Part shown: piece after piece, positions 8,808 through 18,018 of the stretch
How the letters are laid out: each line of letters opens with the position of its first letter
Position numbering within the stretch: position 1 is the first letter of the stretch
From: Bacteroidota bacterium
Lineage (GTDB): Bacteria > Bacteroidota > Ignavibacteria > SZUA-365
NCBI GenBank assembly: GCA_023432805.1
Contig: JAEYUG010000059.1
Location: forward strand, 1-47,211
DNA: 47,211 nt
Direction: 5' to 3'
Program-made: the position numbers and the translations under genes
The notes under the pieces: model-generated
What the model was told of the DNA's origin: nothing
What the model saw: the letters and a program-made list of their open reading frames with translations, nothing else
Database searches by the model: none

Positions 8808-11800
8808 TCAGCGTACGATGCGGAGCAGGGTGCGGGCGAGGTCGGTCTCGACAACGTAGACACCCGCCGGCATGAACTGCGTCGGCACGACGAGCGTCTG
8901 CACGCCGCCGTCCGCAACCTCTGCCCGCCACACCTCGCGACCCAGCACGTCCCGCACCACCACCACCCGCGCATCGCGCACCACAACCTGCGCGGCATCC
9001 CGGGCGGGATTCGGATGCACCGCCACGAGCAGCACGGCAGCCGCATCACCCACCACCACGGTCACGGCCTGCGAGTATTCCGCATGACCGTCGAGATCAA
9101 CCTGCCGCAGCCGATAGCGCCAGGTGCCGGCAGCGACGGAGCGATCCACCGTCTCATACGTCGCACCGGATCCCTCCGCCGCACGCGCGGCGACGAATGA
9201 CACCACCGTCCACGCGTCGTCATCCACGCGTGCGCGCTGCACCTCGAAGCCGGCGTTCGAGCGCTCGTCGGCGGTCTCCCAGGCGAGCACGACATCCGCA
9301 CCCTCGGCGCGCGCCGAGAACAGCACGAGCTCGACGGGAATCGGAGACAGCAGATCGCCGATCGCGAGCGTGCCACCCTCGCTCTGGCCGGTAAAGACGC
9401 GTGAGAAGATGGGGAAGGTGCCGGTGGCGGCACCGACGGGTGTGATCGGCTGCCAGACGCCTCCGACGTTGCGGGCGCCGAAACACGTGGTACGATCAAA
9501 GGGCTGGTGTTCGTGCCACGCCATCCAACCGAGGGTGACATCCATCGAACTGCCGCCGGGCGTCGCCTCGGAGATGTACCACATGCGGGAGACGATGTGG
9601 TTGAGTACCGCGGTGCCGCCGGACTGTCCGTTCAATGTGACGGTGCCCGCAACTCGGGCACGGAATTCATCGACGGTTCCGCGATTGTGGATCGTGACAA
9701 AATTCGGATCTGCGAGTCCCGTACCGATCGGCAGGCGTACGACCTGCACCCCGCCCTGCATGACGCCCTGCGAGCGCAGTGCTCCAAGACCGTTCGTCTT
9801 GACGAGTGCCGAGTCGTCACCACCGGTGATGGTTGCACCCGGCGCGAGCGTGAGATCGTAGGCGCCGAGCGCGACCGTACCAAAATTCAATTCGAGCGAT
9901 CCCGTCAATGTCAGGTTGCCCCCGAGCGATATGCCGAGGGGATGCGAGAGCTCGATCCGCTTCAGGGTGGTCGACGCGGAGGGCGTGACGGGCGCATGCG
10001 ACGAAATATGGATGGCGACCGTGTCGTCGGCACCTGGAAGGCTGCAGGGATTCGCCCAGTTGCCCGGTTCGTTCCACGCAGAATTCACCGTTCCCCGCCA
10101 GGAGTGCCAGCCCGTGTCGGAGGGATGCAGTGTGAAGGTCGCCGGTATGGACGATGAGTACACGATCGGATTCGACGAGTAGACACGAATCCTGTATCCT
10201 ATTCCGCTCGGGGGTGCCGACGGCACCGTGCCGTTGATCGTGCCGGCCGAGGGCGACATGCGCAGGCCGATCTGGCTCGTGCCGCTTTCGAACGATCCCG
10301 CCTTGTTCGACAACTGCGCGCGGAAGACGTTCGACGATCCGAAGGTGCCGGTGATCGTGTACGGAACGGCGAGCGCGGCATTCTTGCAGAGTACGGTCGT
10401 CCCCAGGGATGCGACACCGATGGTCACGCGCCGCATCGACAGCAGAAACGCATCCTGTGCGCCGCCGCGAGTGGATTGAAAGGCCGCACCTCTGGCGATG
10501 CCGTCGGATTCGGTGACACCGCAGGCGATGATGTCGCCCGCGTTGCTTCCCCCGGCCACGACCGTCATGCGACGGAGCATGTCGCGTGCCGTGCCGCCGT
10601 AGTAGGTGCCCCAGCTTCCTGTTCCACTCGTTGTGAACGCACCGACGAATCCCTCATCACCGCCTTCGATCGCGGACTGGAAGGGACTGTTCGCAGCAAT
10701 ATGCGACGAGCCCGATGTCGTGCCGCACAGATAAAGGGTCGAGCCGTTGATGGCGATGCCCGAGACCATGGTCACATCACTTCCGATGTAGGTCGCCCAC
10801 TGGCGCGTGCCCGTTGTCGTCAGGCAGCCGAGCATGCCGAGCAGGTGGCCGCTGGTATTCGATGAGAGGTAGGCACCACTCGTGGCCACATCGTCGGGAC
10901 TGCTGGAGTAACCCCCAAAGTAGATGTTGTTGGATGCGTCGACGGCGACGTCGGAGATGCTCTCGTGGTAACGACCGCCATAGTATGTGCCCCACGACCG
11001 GCTTCCCGTCGCCGAAAAGCGGGCGAGGAAGCCGTCGCTGCCGAATGTGCTGAGTATCTCATCATGGGCACCGGTTGTGGCGATGCCGCTGCTGCTCGAA
11101 GTCATGCCGCCGACGATGATGAGTCCGTTGCCGTCGACCGTCACGCAGTTGGCCTTGTCTTCGGACGATCCGCCATAATACGTGCCCCATGTGCGCGTGG
11201 CGCCATCCCATGAGAGACGTACGAAAAACGCATCGCGCGAGCCGCCATAGGCGGTCTGATGCGCGCTCGTCGAGGCGATGCCGGCCGTGCTCTCGGTCTG
11301 GCCGACGATCACGACATGCGTCGTGCCTGCAAGTGCGATGTCGTAGACATCGTCGTCCGAGGTGCCGCCGTAGTACGTGCTGAACGTACGCACACCCGCG
11401 CTGTCGAAGCGCATCACGAAGCCGTCGTGGAATCCCCCATGCGCCGTCTTGTACGCGCCCGACGTGGCGAGTCCGCTCGCACTGGCTGTGCTTCCCGCGA
11501 GAAACACCGTGCCCGTGGGTGAGACCGCCACGGCGTTGCCCCACTCCGCGTTCGTGCCGCCCGCATACGTCGCCCACATGCGTCCCCCGTTGGTGGGACG
11601 AAACTTCACCAGCATGGCATCGGATGTACCCCCGATCGTCGTCTTGTGCGCGCCGGTCGTGGCGATCGACGCCGTACTCGCGGTGGTGCCGGCTGCGTAG
11701 ATCGCGCCGGAGAGGTCGCTGCCGACGTCGTTGAACACGTCGTCGCCCGTGCCGCCGTAGTAGGTCGCCCAGACGAGTCCGGGATCGATGGTGAGGATTG

Positions 11801-12596
11801 CATCGGTGGGATACGCGTCGAGCGCGAAGGACACCTCGCCCTGTTCGAGCCGATAGCGTCCGCCGACGTTCACGTACCCACCCGTCGGAAGCTGTGCGCG
11901 GCAGATCGGCGCCTGCTCGCGGATCGTGCCGAGATCGGTCGTGATCTCGAGCTCACCGGCCGCGGTCACGCGCACGTCGCGCGCGCCCTCATAGCGGATG
12001 CGGATCTGTGCGGGGTCGGCACCGGCGCGCACGACGAAGTCCGTCGACACCGGCCAGGTGGATCCGTCCAGTGATGCGCGTGTGTGGACCACCATGTCCA
12101 CGCCCTCGTAGAGATCGCGGTAGATGACACTCGCGTAGCTGCGCACGAAGGTCGCACCGGACTCGGGCAGATGCGCGTAGTAGTAATTCGCGTAGCCGTC
12201 GAGCACCTCGCCCGTCTCGATGCGCGGCATCGCCGCCGCTCCCGCAAACCCCACATCCACCCTCTGCACCTCGACAGGGGTTTTGAAAGGTCGGTGGACG
12301 TCCTCGTCCACTCCGAAGGGTCGGTGGATGTCCCCGTCCACCACCCGCGACGACTGTGTCAACTCATACGCCACCCCATTCCTGAGCAGCCGCATCCTGA
12401 ACCCCTTCTGCACGAACGAGAACCGGACATCCGGCCTCGCCCGTCCGAACTGATCGGAAATCTGTCCCTTGTTCTCTTCGAATCCCGATGGTGGTGAGGT
12501 GTCAATCGGTCCGGATGTCAACTGAGCGGCGGATGGAACCACCATGACGATGATCGAGCTGGCGACCATCAGAGCGAGGCGAAGGTGCGTGAACAT
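8808..12596 (-). CDS. SBBP-repeat surface protein 2 (T9SS cargo)
   Basis: Exported protein of 1262 aa, paralogous to its neighbours. The signal peptide is nearly identical to that of SBBP1 (MFTHLRLALMVASSII...). It is followed by the GFEENKGQISDQ domain, seven SBBP repeats (ATYYGGTGDDVF, STYYGGTSDDD, GTYYGGSSEDK and others), an Ig-like region and a T9SS sorting domain (HPNPARDAAQVVV). The two ends are almost the same as in SBBP1, while the middle and the region before the sorting domain differ clearly. The N-terminal linker holds two translated hairpin units (VVDGDIHRPF and VDEDVHRPF). Start ATG 12596 has the same AGGAG-containing leader as SBBP1. It is probably a surface or gliding-associated adhesin-like protein; that role is inferred. 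Confidence 0.88.
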   Translation of the reverse strand: MFTHLRLALMVASSIIVMVVPSAAQLTSGPIDTSPPSGFEENKGQISDQFGRARPDVRFSFVQKGFRMRLLRNGVAYELTQSSRVVDGDIHRPFGVDEDVHRPFKTPVEVQRVDVGFAGAAAMPRIETGEVLDGYANYYYAHLPESGATFVRSYASVIYRDLYEGVDMVVHTRASLDGSTWPVSTDFVVRAGADPAQIRIRYEGARDVRVTAAGELEITTDLGTIREQAPICRAQLPTGGYVNVGGRYRLEQGEVSFALDAYPTDAILTIDPGLVWATYYGGTGDDVFNDVGSDLSGAIYAAGTTASTASIATTGAHKTTIGGTSDAMLVKFRPTNGGRMWATYAGGTNAEWGNAVAVSPTGTVFLAGSTASASGLATSGAYKTAHGGFHDGFVMRFDSAGVRTFSTYYGGTSDDDVYDIALAGTTHVVIVGQTESTAGIASTSAHQTAYGGSRDAFFVRLSWDGATRTWGTYYGGSSEDKANCVTVDGNGLIIVGGMTSSSSGIATTGAHDEILSTFGSDGFLARFSATGSRSWGTYYGGRYHESISDVAVDASNNIYFGGYSSSPDDVATSGAYLSSNTSGHLLGMLGCLTTTGTRQWATYIGSDVTMVSGIAINGSTLYLCGTTSGSSHIAANSPFQSAIEGGDEGFVGAFTTSGTGSWGTYYGGTARDMLRRMTVVAGGSNAGDIIACGVTESDGIARGAAFQSTRGGAQDAFLLSMRRVTIGVASLGTTVLCKNAALAVPYTITGTFGSSNVFRAQLSNKAGSFESGTSQIGLRMSPSAGTINGTVPSAPPSGIGYRIRVYSSNPIVYSSSIPATFTLHPSDTGWHSWRGTVNSAWNEPGNWANPCSLPGADDTVAIHISSHAPVTPSASTTLKRIELSHPLGISLGGNLTLTGSLELNFGTVALGAYDLTLAPGATITGGDDSALVKTNGLGALRSQGVMQGGVQVVRLPIGTGLADPNFVTIHNRGTVDEFRARVAGTVTLNGQSGGTAVLNHIVSRMWYISEATPGGSSMDVTLGWMAWHEHQPFDRTTCFGARNVGGVWQPITPVGAATGTFPIFSRVFTGQSEGGTLAIGDLLSPIPVELVLFSARAEGADVVLAWETADERSNAGFEVQRARVDDDAWTVVSFVAARAAEGSGATYETVDRSVAAGTWRYRLRQVDLDGHAEYSQAVTVVVGDAAAVLLVAVHPNPARDAAQVVVRDARVVVVRDVLGREVWRAEVADGGVQTLVVPTQFMPAGVYVVETDLARTLLRIVR
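12293..12342. repeat. Two hairpin units in frame in SBBP gene 2
   Basis: GGTGGACG-TCCT-CGTCCACT (12293-12312, last base mismatched) and GGTGGATG-TCCC-CGTCCACC (12323-12342, one mismatch) lie within the coding sequence at the position that carries one unit in SBBP1. They are translated as VVDGDIHRPF and VDEDVHRPF. Stem mismatches suggest drift after insertion. Confidence 0.85.
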
Positions 12597-12644
12597 GATG
12601 TCTCCTATTGAACATGTGCGTGATATGAAAAGAACAAATGGCCG

Positions 12645-12733
12645 GGCGGTGTTTCGCCGCCGTTGCACGAAACATCCGTCACTGGTGGACGCGGACGTCC
12701 ACCGACCTTTCGGACGGACGAGGGCGTCCGTCC
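12645..12733. repeat. Hairpin repeat cluster between SBBP genes 2 and 3
   Basis: It holds GGCGGTG-TTT-CGCCGCC (12645-12661), GGTGGACG-CGGA-CGTCCACC (12684-12703) and GGACGGACG-AGGG-CGTCCGTCC (12712-12733). The last ends five bases before the SBBP3 stop at 12739. The flank also repeats the GTTGCACGAAACATCCGTCA spacer seen at 8731-8750. Confidence 0.87.
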
Positions 12734-12738
12734 TCCTG

Positions 12739-15700
12739 TCAGCGTACGATGCGGAGCAGGGTGCGTGCGAGCTCGGTCTCGACGATGTAGACACCAGCCG
12801 GCATGAACTGCGTCGGCACGACGAGCGTCTGCACACCGCTGTCCGCAACCTCCGACCGCCACACCTCGCGGCCCAGCACATCGCGCAGCACCACCACCCG
12901 CGCATCGCGCACCACAACCTGCGCGACGTCGCGAGCGGGATTCGGATGCACCGCCACGAGTGGCACGGCACTCTCATCACCTACCACCACAGTCACGGTT
13001 TGAGAGACTTCCGCACGACCGCCCACGTCCACCTGCCGCAGCCGGTAGCGCCAGGTGCCGGCAGCAACGGAGCGATCCACCGCTTCATACCTCGCACCGG
13101 ATCCTTCCGCAGCACGCGCAGCGACGAAGGCCACCACCGTCCATGCATCGTCATCCACCCGCGCGCGCTGCACCTCGAAGCCGGCGTTTGCGCGCTCGTC
13201 GGCAGTTTCCCAGGCGAGCACAACATCCGTACCCTCGACCCGCGCGGTGAACAGCACGAGCTCGACGGGAATCACCGACTGCTGGTCGCCGATGGCGTAC
13301 GTGCCGAGCACGGTCTGCCCGTCACGACCCGTGTGGGCGAAGATGCTGATGATCGCTGCAACGGTGTCGGGACCGATCCGCTGCCAGGCGCCACCCACGA
13401 TGCGCCCGATGAAGCAACGGGTGCGATCGAAGGTGCCGGTCTCCTGCGGGGTCCGCCAGTAGAGTTCGAGATTGAACGCGCTTCCACCGGCCGTCGCTTC
13501 GGAGATGTGCCAGGTTCGCGAAACGACATCACTTGTGATGGGTGTGCCGCCGGGAAGGCCGTTCGACGTGACCCCCGCAACGACGCGTGCGCGGAATTCA
13601 TCAGGCGTGCCACTGTTTCTCACGGTGCACTCGCTGGGACTCCCGAATGTCGCCCCGATCGGAAACGTCGCGACCTGGTAGCCGCCGTGCGTCTCCCCTC
13701 GCGATCGCATTTCACCCGTGCCGTTGGTGACCACATGAGCCGAATCTCCCGCATCGGGGATGATCGCCCCGGCGGCCATCGTGAGATTGTAGGCTCCCAG
13801 GGTGATGGGGCCTCGATCCAGCAGCAGATACTGCGTGATGGTCAGATCCGCACCAAGAGTGACGCCACCTGTCGCATTGGTGCGGAGATAGCGCAGCGAC
13901 AACGGTGTGGTCGGTGTGACGGGTGCATGCGGACCTGCAGACACGGTCACCGAGTCATCGGTGGATGGTATGGCGCAGGGGTTCACCCAGTTCCCTGCCG
14001 TGTTCCATGCCGAACTGACGGCACCCGTCCATGTATGCCTGCCCGTGTCGCTGGGATGCAGTATGTATGTAGTGGACAGAGGAAGCGAATATCCCCGCGG
14101 GTTCGACGACGCCACGCGGATTTTGTATCCACCCGTGCTCGGGGGAAGCGACGGCACGGCACCATTGATGGTGCCCGAACCCGGCGACATGCGCAGACCG
14201 ATGTTCGAGTTCGTTTCGAACGATCCCGTATTGTCTGACAGTTCAGCTCGGAAGATGTTCGTGCTCGCGAAGGTGCCGCTTGCCGTGTAGGGCACGGCAA
14301 GCGCGGTGCCCTTGCAGAGATTGGTCTGTGCAATCGTCCCCACAGTGATCGAGACATTGCGCAGGCAGGCGAGGAACCCGTCGCCGAGTGCCGCGCGTGT
14401 CACCTGGTGAACATTGCCCACGCCGAGACCGTCTGAATTGCTTGTACCACAGAACACCATGTCGCCCGCGCTGCTCCCACCGGCAATGAACATGACCCCA
14501 TCGAAGTCGTCGTACTCGGATCCTCCGTAGTAGGTCCCGTAACTCCTTGCTCCTGTCGTTGTGAATAGAACTGCGAATCCGTCACCATTACCGGCTGGCG
14601 CTGTCTGCAGGGCATCGGCAGTGGCGATGGATGTCGCTGCAGTCGCTGTACCGCAGATCGCGACATTCGATCCGGAGACAGCAACCCCGAGTTCAGTGAT
14701 GGGTGCGGCACCGCAATAGGTCGCCCACTCTCGCACGCATGTGGGGCTGATGCGTGCAAGCATGCCGACTTCTCCGCTTCCCGGATGGGTGGATTGATGT
14801 GCACCCGCAGTCGCGATGTTGTCGGTGCTCTCGGTGACACCTGCCACGTAGATGTTGCCGGATGCGTCAACTGCGACATCGGTGCATCTGTCGTCATGTG
14901 CCCCGCCGAGGTATGTGCCCCAGCCACGCGTGCCCGTTGAGAAGAACTTCGCGATGAAACCCTCTTTGCCCACCAGCTGCGAGTCGAAGGCCCCCGTGCT
15001 GACGATGCCGCTGCTGCTTGTGGTCGATCCGACAATGATGGCGTATCCATTGGCATCCGTAGCGACTGCGCGTGCTTCGTCGACTTCGGTCCCCCCGTAG
15101 TAGGTTCCCCATGCACGCGTCGTGCCGTCCCACGACAATCGTGCGAGAAATGCATCCGACATGGACATTTTCACCGTTTGATGTGCGCCGGCCGATGCTA
15201 TGCCCGTCGTACTCAGTGTCTCGCCGCATATGTAGACCCCAACGGTTCCAAGCACGCTGATTCCCCTGGTCCATTCTCTTCCGGGGCCACCGTAATACGA
15301 ACCCCACGCGCGGACGCCGCTGCTGTCGAATCGCATCACGTAGCCATCGAAGTCCCCACCGGCCGTTGTCTGATATGCACCAGTGGTGGCAATACCGCTC
15401 GTACTGGTCGTGAGTCCGGCTACGAACACGACTCCATTCGGGGCGACCGCGACCGCGTTACCATATTCATCCGAGTCACCACCAACATACGTCGACCAGA
15501 TGCGCGTCCCATTCGAACGGAACTTGGCCAGCATGGCGTCTTTCACCCCGGTGATCGTCGTCTTGTGTGCCCCCGTCGTGGCGATGGATGTCGTGCTGTT
15601 GCCTTCCCCGAATGCATACACACTGCCCCCTGCATCCCCGTCGACATCGTGGAAACCCTCGCCGCCATTGCCGCCGAAGTACGTCGCCCAGACGAGACCG

Positions 15701-16530
15701 GGATCGATGGTGAGGATGGCACTGGCGGGATACGCGTCGATCGCAAAGGACACCTCGCCCTCGTCGAGACGGAAGCGTCCCCCAACGTTCACGTACCCAC
15801 CCGTCGGAAGCTGTGCGCGGCAGACCGGCGCCTGCTCGCGGATCGTGCCGAGATCGGTCGTGATCTCGAGCTCGCCCGCCGCGGTCACCCGCACGTCCCG
15901 CGCGCCCTCAAAGCGGATGCGGATCTGTGCGGGGTCGGCGCCGGCACGCACGACGAAGTCCGTCGACACCGGCCAGGTGGATCCGTCCAGTGATGCGAGT
16001 GTGTGGACCACCATGTCCACGCCCTCGTAGAGATCGCGATAGGTGACGCTCGCGTAGCTGCGCACGAAGGTCGCACCGGACTCGGGCAGATGCGCGTAGT
16101 AGTAGTTTGTGTAGCCATCGAGCATCTCGCCCGTCTCGATGCGTGGCATCGCCGCCGCCCCCGCGAACCCCACATCCACCCTCTGCACCTCGACAGGGGT
16201 TTTGAAAGGTCGGTGGACGTCCCCGTCCACTCTGACAGGTCGGTGGACGTCCCCGTCCACCACCCGCGACGACTGTGTCAACTCATATGCGACCCCATTC
16301 CTCAAGAGCCGCATCCTGAACCCCTTCTGCACGAACGAGTACTGCACATCCGGCCGTGCCCGTCCGAACTGATCGGAGATCTGTCCCTTGTTCTCTTCGA
16401 ATCCCGTTCGTGCATTCCCCTCGAACGAGCTGGTCATGATCGGTGATTGCGCTTGCACGGCGACAGCCGGCAACACGACAACGGCGATGGTGCAGATCAC
16501 CATCAGCCGCACCGGAAGGTGCTTGCCCAT
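12739..16530 (-). CDS. SBBP-repeat surface protein 3 (T9SS cargo)
   Basis: Exported protein of 1263 aa. Its signal peptide (residues 1-28, ending AVQAQ) differs from those of the other two copies, but from GFEENKGQISDQ onward it is clearly paralogous. Seven SBBP repeats (ATYFGGNGGEG, GSYYGGPGREW, GTYYGGTEVDE and others), an Ig-like region and a T9SS sorting domain are present. Two translated hairpin units (VVDGDVHRPV and VDGDVHRPF) lie in the linker after AYELTQ. ATG 16530 follows AGGAGG with good spacing. It is the promoter-proximal copy of the tandem set and is divergent from the DUF389 gene across a 172-bp gap. In that gap nothing beyond promoter sequence is recognised. Confidence 0.88.
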   Translation of the reverse strand: MGKHLPVRLMVICTIAVVVLPAVAVQAQSPIMTSSFEGNARTGFEENKGQISDQFGRARPDVQYSFVQKGFRMRLLRNGVAYELTQSSRVVDGDVHRPVRVDGDVHRPFKTPVEVQRVDVGFAGAAAMPRIETGEMLDGYTNYYYAHLPESGATFVRSYASVTYRDLYEGVDMVVHTLASLDGSTWPVSTDFVVRAGADPAQIRIRFEGARDVRVTAAGELEITTDLGTIREQAPVCRAQLPTGGYVNVGGRFRLDEGEVSFAIDAYPASAILTIDPGLVWATYFGGNGGEGFHDVDGDAGGSVYAFGEGNSTTSIATTGAHKTTITGVKDAMLAKFRSNGTRIWSTYVGGDSDEYGNAVAVAPNGVVFVAGLTTSTSGIATTGAYQTTAGGDFDGYVMRFDSSGVRAWGSYYGGPGREWTRGISVLGTVGVYICGETLSTTGIASAGAHQTVKMSMSDAFLARLSWDGTTRAWGTYYGGTEVDEARAVATDANGYAIIVGSTTSSSGIVSTGAFDSQLVGKEGFIAKFFSTGTRGWGTYLGGAHDDRCTDVAVDASGNIYVAGVTESTDNIATAGAHQSTHPGSGEVGMLARISPTCVREWATYCGAAPITELGVAVSGSNVAICGTATAATSIATADALQTAPAGNGDGFAVLFTTTGARSYGTYYGGSEYDDFDGVMFIAGGSSAGDMVFCGTSNSDGLGVGNVHQVTRAALGDGFLACLRNVSITVGTIAQTNLCKGTALAVPYTASGTFASTNIFRAELSDNTGSFETNSNIGLRMSPGSGTINGAVPSLPPSTGGYKIRVASSNPRGYSLPLSTTYILHPSDTGRHTWTGAVSSAWNTAGNWVNPCAIPSTDDSVTVSAGPHAPVTPTTPLSLRYLRTNATGGVTLGADLTITQYLLLDRGPITLGAYNLTMAAGAIIPDAGDSAHVVTNGTGEMRSRGETHGGYQVATFPIGATFGSPSECTVRNSGTPDEFRARVVAGVTSNGLPGGTPITSDVVSRTWHISEATAGGSAFNLELYWRTPQETGTFDRTRCFIGRIVGGAWQRIGPDTVAAIISIFAHTGRDGQTVLGTYAIGDQQSVIPVELVLFTARVEGTDVVLAWETADERANAGFEVQRARVDDDAWTVVAFVAARAAEGSGARYEAVDRSVAAGTWRYRLRQVDVGGRAEVSQTVTVVVGDESAVPLVAVHPNPARDVAQVVVRDARVVVLRDVLGREVWRSEVADSGVQTLVVPTQFMPAGVYIVETELARTLLRIVR
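16212..16261. repeat. Two hairpin units in frame in SBBP gene 3
   Basis: GGTGGACG-TCCC-CGTCCAC (16212-16230) and GGTGGACG-TCCC-CGTCCACC (16242-16261) are tandem copies inside the coding sequence. They keep the reading frame and occupy the same place as in SBBP2. The 30-bp period matches the 29-bp intergenic unit plus one base, which keeps the frame (10 codons). Confidence 0.87.
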
Positions 16531-16702
16531 GGAACCTCCTGCGGGAAGTATGTGCTGGATGCCGCATGCTACAAAAGCTTCCCCCGAAAATCAAGAGCGC
16601 CTTGTCTTTTTCTGTGTACCCCCTGCGCCTGTTCGCCCCGCGCATTGCCCGCCCCCCGGCGATTTCCTACCTTTCCGGCTCATCCCAACGCCAGGAGCAC
16701 CC

Positions 16703-18010
16703 GTGATCGAGAAGCTCGCGCATTATCTGAACCTCGACAGTGACGTCGAAGAGTACGACCGCATCCACGAGACCATCACGAAGGATGTCGTCTTCAAGGG
16801 CACGAACCTGTGGATTCTCGTCTTTGCGATCATCGTCGCGTCGGTGGGCCTGAACATGAACTCCACCGCCGTCATCATCGGCGCCATGCTCATCTCGCCG
16901 TTGATGGGACCCATCAACGGCATGGGATACAGCCTCGCCACCTACAACTTCCCCCTCTTCCGCATCGCCGTCAAGAACTTCACCTTCGCGGTCGGCGCCA
17001 GCCTCCTCGCCTCGACCGCCTACTTCGCCATCAGTCCCGTCTCCACCGCCCATTCCGAGCTCCTCGCGCGCACGAGTCCCACCATCTACGACGTGCTCAT
17101 CGCGTTCTTCGGCGGACTCGCCGGCATCGTCGCCATCAGCAGCCGTCACAAGGGCAACGTCATACCCGGCGTCGCCATCGCCACCGCCCTCATGCCGCCC
17201 CTCTGCACGGCCGGGTACGGCCTCGCCACCTGGCGTCCCGAATTCTTTCTCGGCGCACTCTACCTCTTCACCATCAACACCGTCTTCATCGCCCTCTCGT
17301 CGGTCGCCGTCAGCCAACTCCTCAAATTCCCCATCCGCACCATCAGCGACGAAACCCAGAAGCGCCGCATCAACCGGTGGATCACCGCCATCATCGTCGT
17401 CACCATCACCCCCAGCGTCTACTTCGGATACGGCCTCGTCAAGAAGGAGCGCTTCATGGAGGAAGCCACACGGTACATCCGCAGCGTCAATGTGTTCGAG
17501 GGAAACGTGCTGCTCGACAGCGACGTGGCCCCCGAACGCGCGCGCATCACGCTCACCTACGGGGGAAGCACCCTCGACGCGCGCCAGCAGGATGAACTCC
17601 GCGCCCGCGCGGCGGCCTTCGGTCTCGACGATGCGGAAATCACCATCCGTCAGGGATTCGCCTTCGACGCCATCGGAGCCGAGCTCAGCGAACAGGAACA
17701 GCTTAGCAGCGAAATCCAGCGTCTCACCGCCCTCGTACGCGAGGGCGAGCGTTCGCGCGACAGCCTCGTGGCGCGCACCCGCCTCGGTGCGACGATCCTT
17801 GCAGAGGTGCGCGCCTTACAGCCCCGCATCGACGCCTGTGCCATCGCCGACACCCGCCTCCACGATCCCGAAGCTACCACCCCCCTCGTCATCGTTGTCT
17901 TCCGCCTATCCGCGACCCTTCCCACTACAGAGCAGGCGAAGGTCGCTTCCTGGCTGCGCACCCGCCTTGCCACCGACGACCTCCTCATCCACTACGACCT
18001 CCGCCGCTGA
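16703..18010 (+). CDS. DUF389 family integral membrane protein
   Basis: A 435-aa multispanning membrane protein of the DUF389 (TIGR00341-like) family, whose function is not established. The family hallmark AVIIGAMLISPLMGPINGMG is present after a short cytoplasmic N-terminus, followed by several more hydrophobic helices (for example VIPGVAIATALMPPLCTAGY). The last about 180 residues are soluble, with a predicted coiled stretch (SEQEQLSSEIQRLTALVREG). Start GTG 16703 is chosen because AGGAG lies five bases upstream and the hydrophilic N-terminus fits the family. The following GT2 gene starts only 8 bases after this stop, so the two are probably co-transcribed. Confidence 0.85.
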   Translation: MIEKLAHYLNLDSDVEEYDRIHETITKDVVFKGTNLWILVFAIIVASVGLNMNSTAVIIGAMLISPLMGPINGMGYSLATYNFPLFRIAVKNFTFAVGASLLASTAYFAISPVSTAHSELLARTSPTIYDVLIAFFGGLAGIVAISSRHKGNVIPGVAIATALMPPLCTAGYGLATWRPEFFLGALYLFTINTVFIALSSVAVSQLLKFPIRTISDETQKRRINRWITAIIVVTITPSVYFGYGLVKKERFMEEATRYIRSVNVFEGNVLLDSDVAPERARITLTYGGSTLDARQQDELRARAAAFGLDDAEITIRQGFAFDAIGAELSEQEQLSSEIQRLTALVREGERSRDSLVARTRLGATILAEVRALQPRIDACAIADTRLHDPEATTPLVIVVFRLSATLPTTEQAKVASWLRTRLATDDLLIHYDLRR

Positions 18011-18018
18011 GCCCCCGC

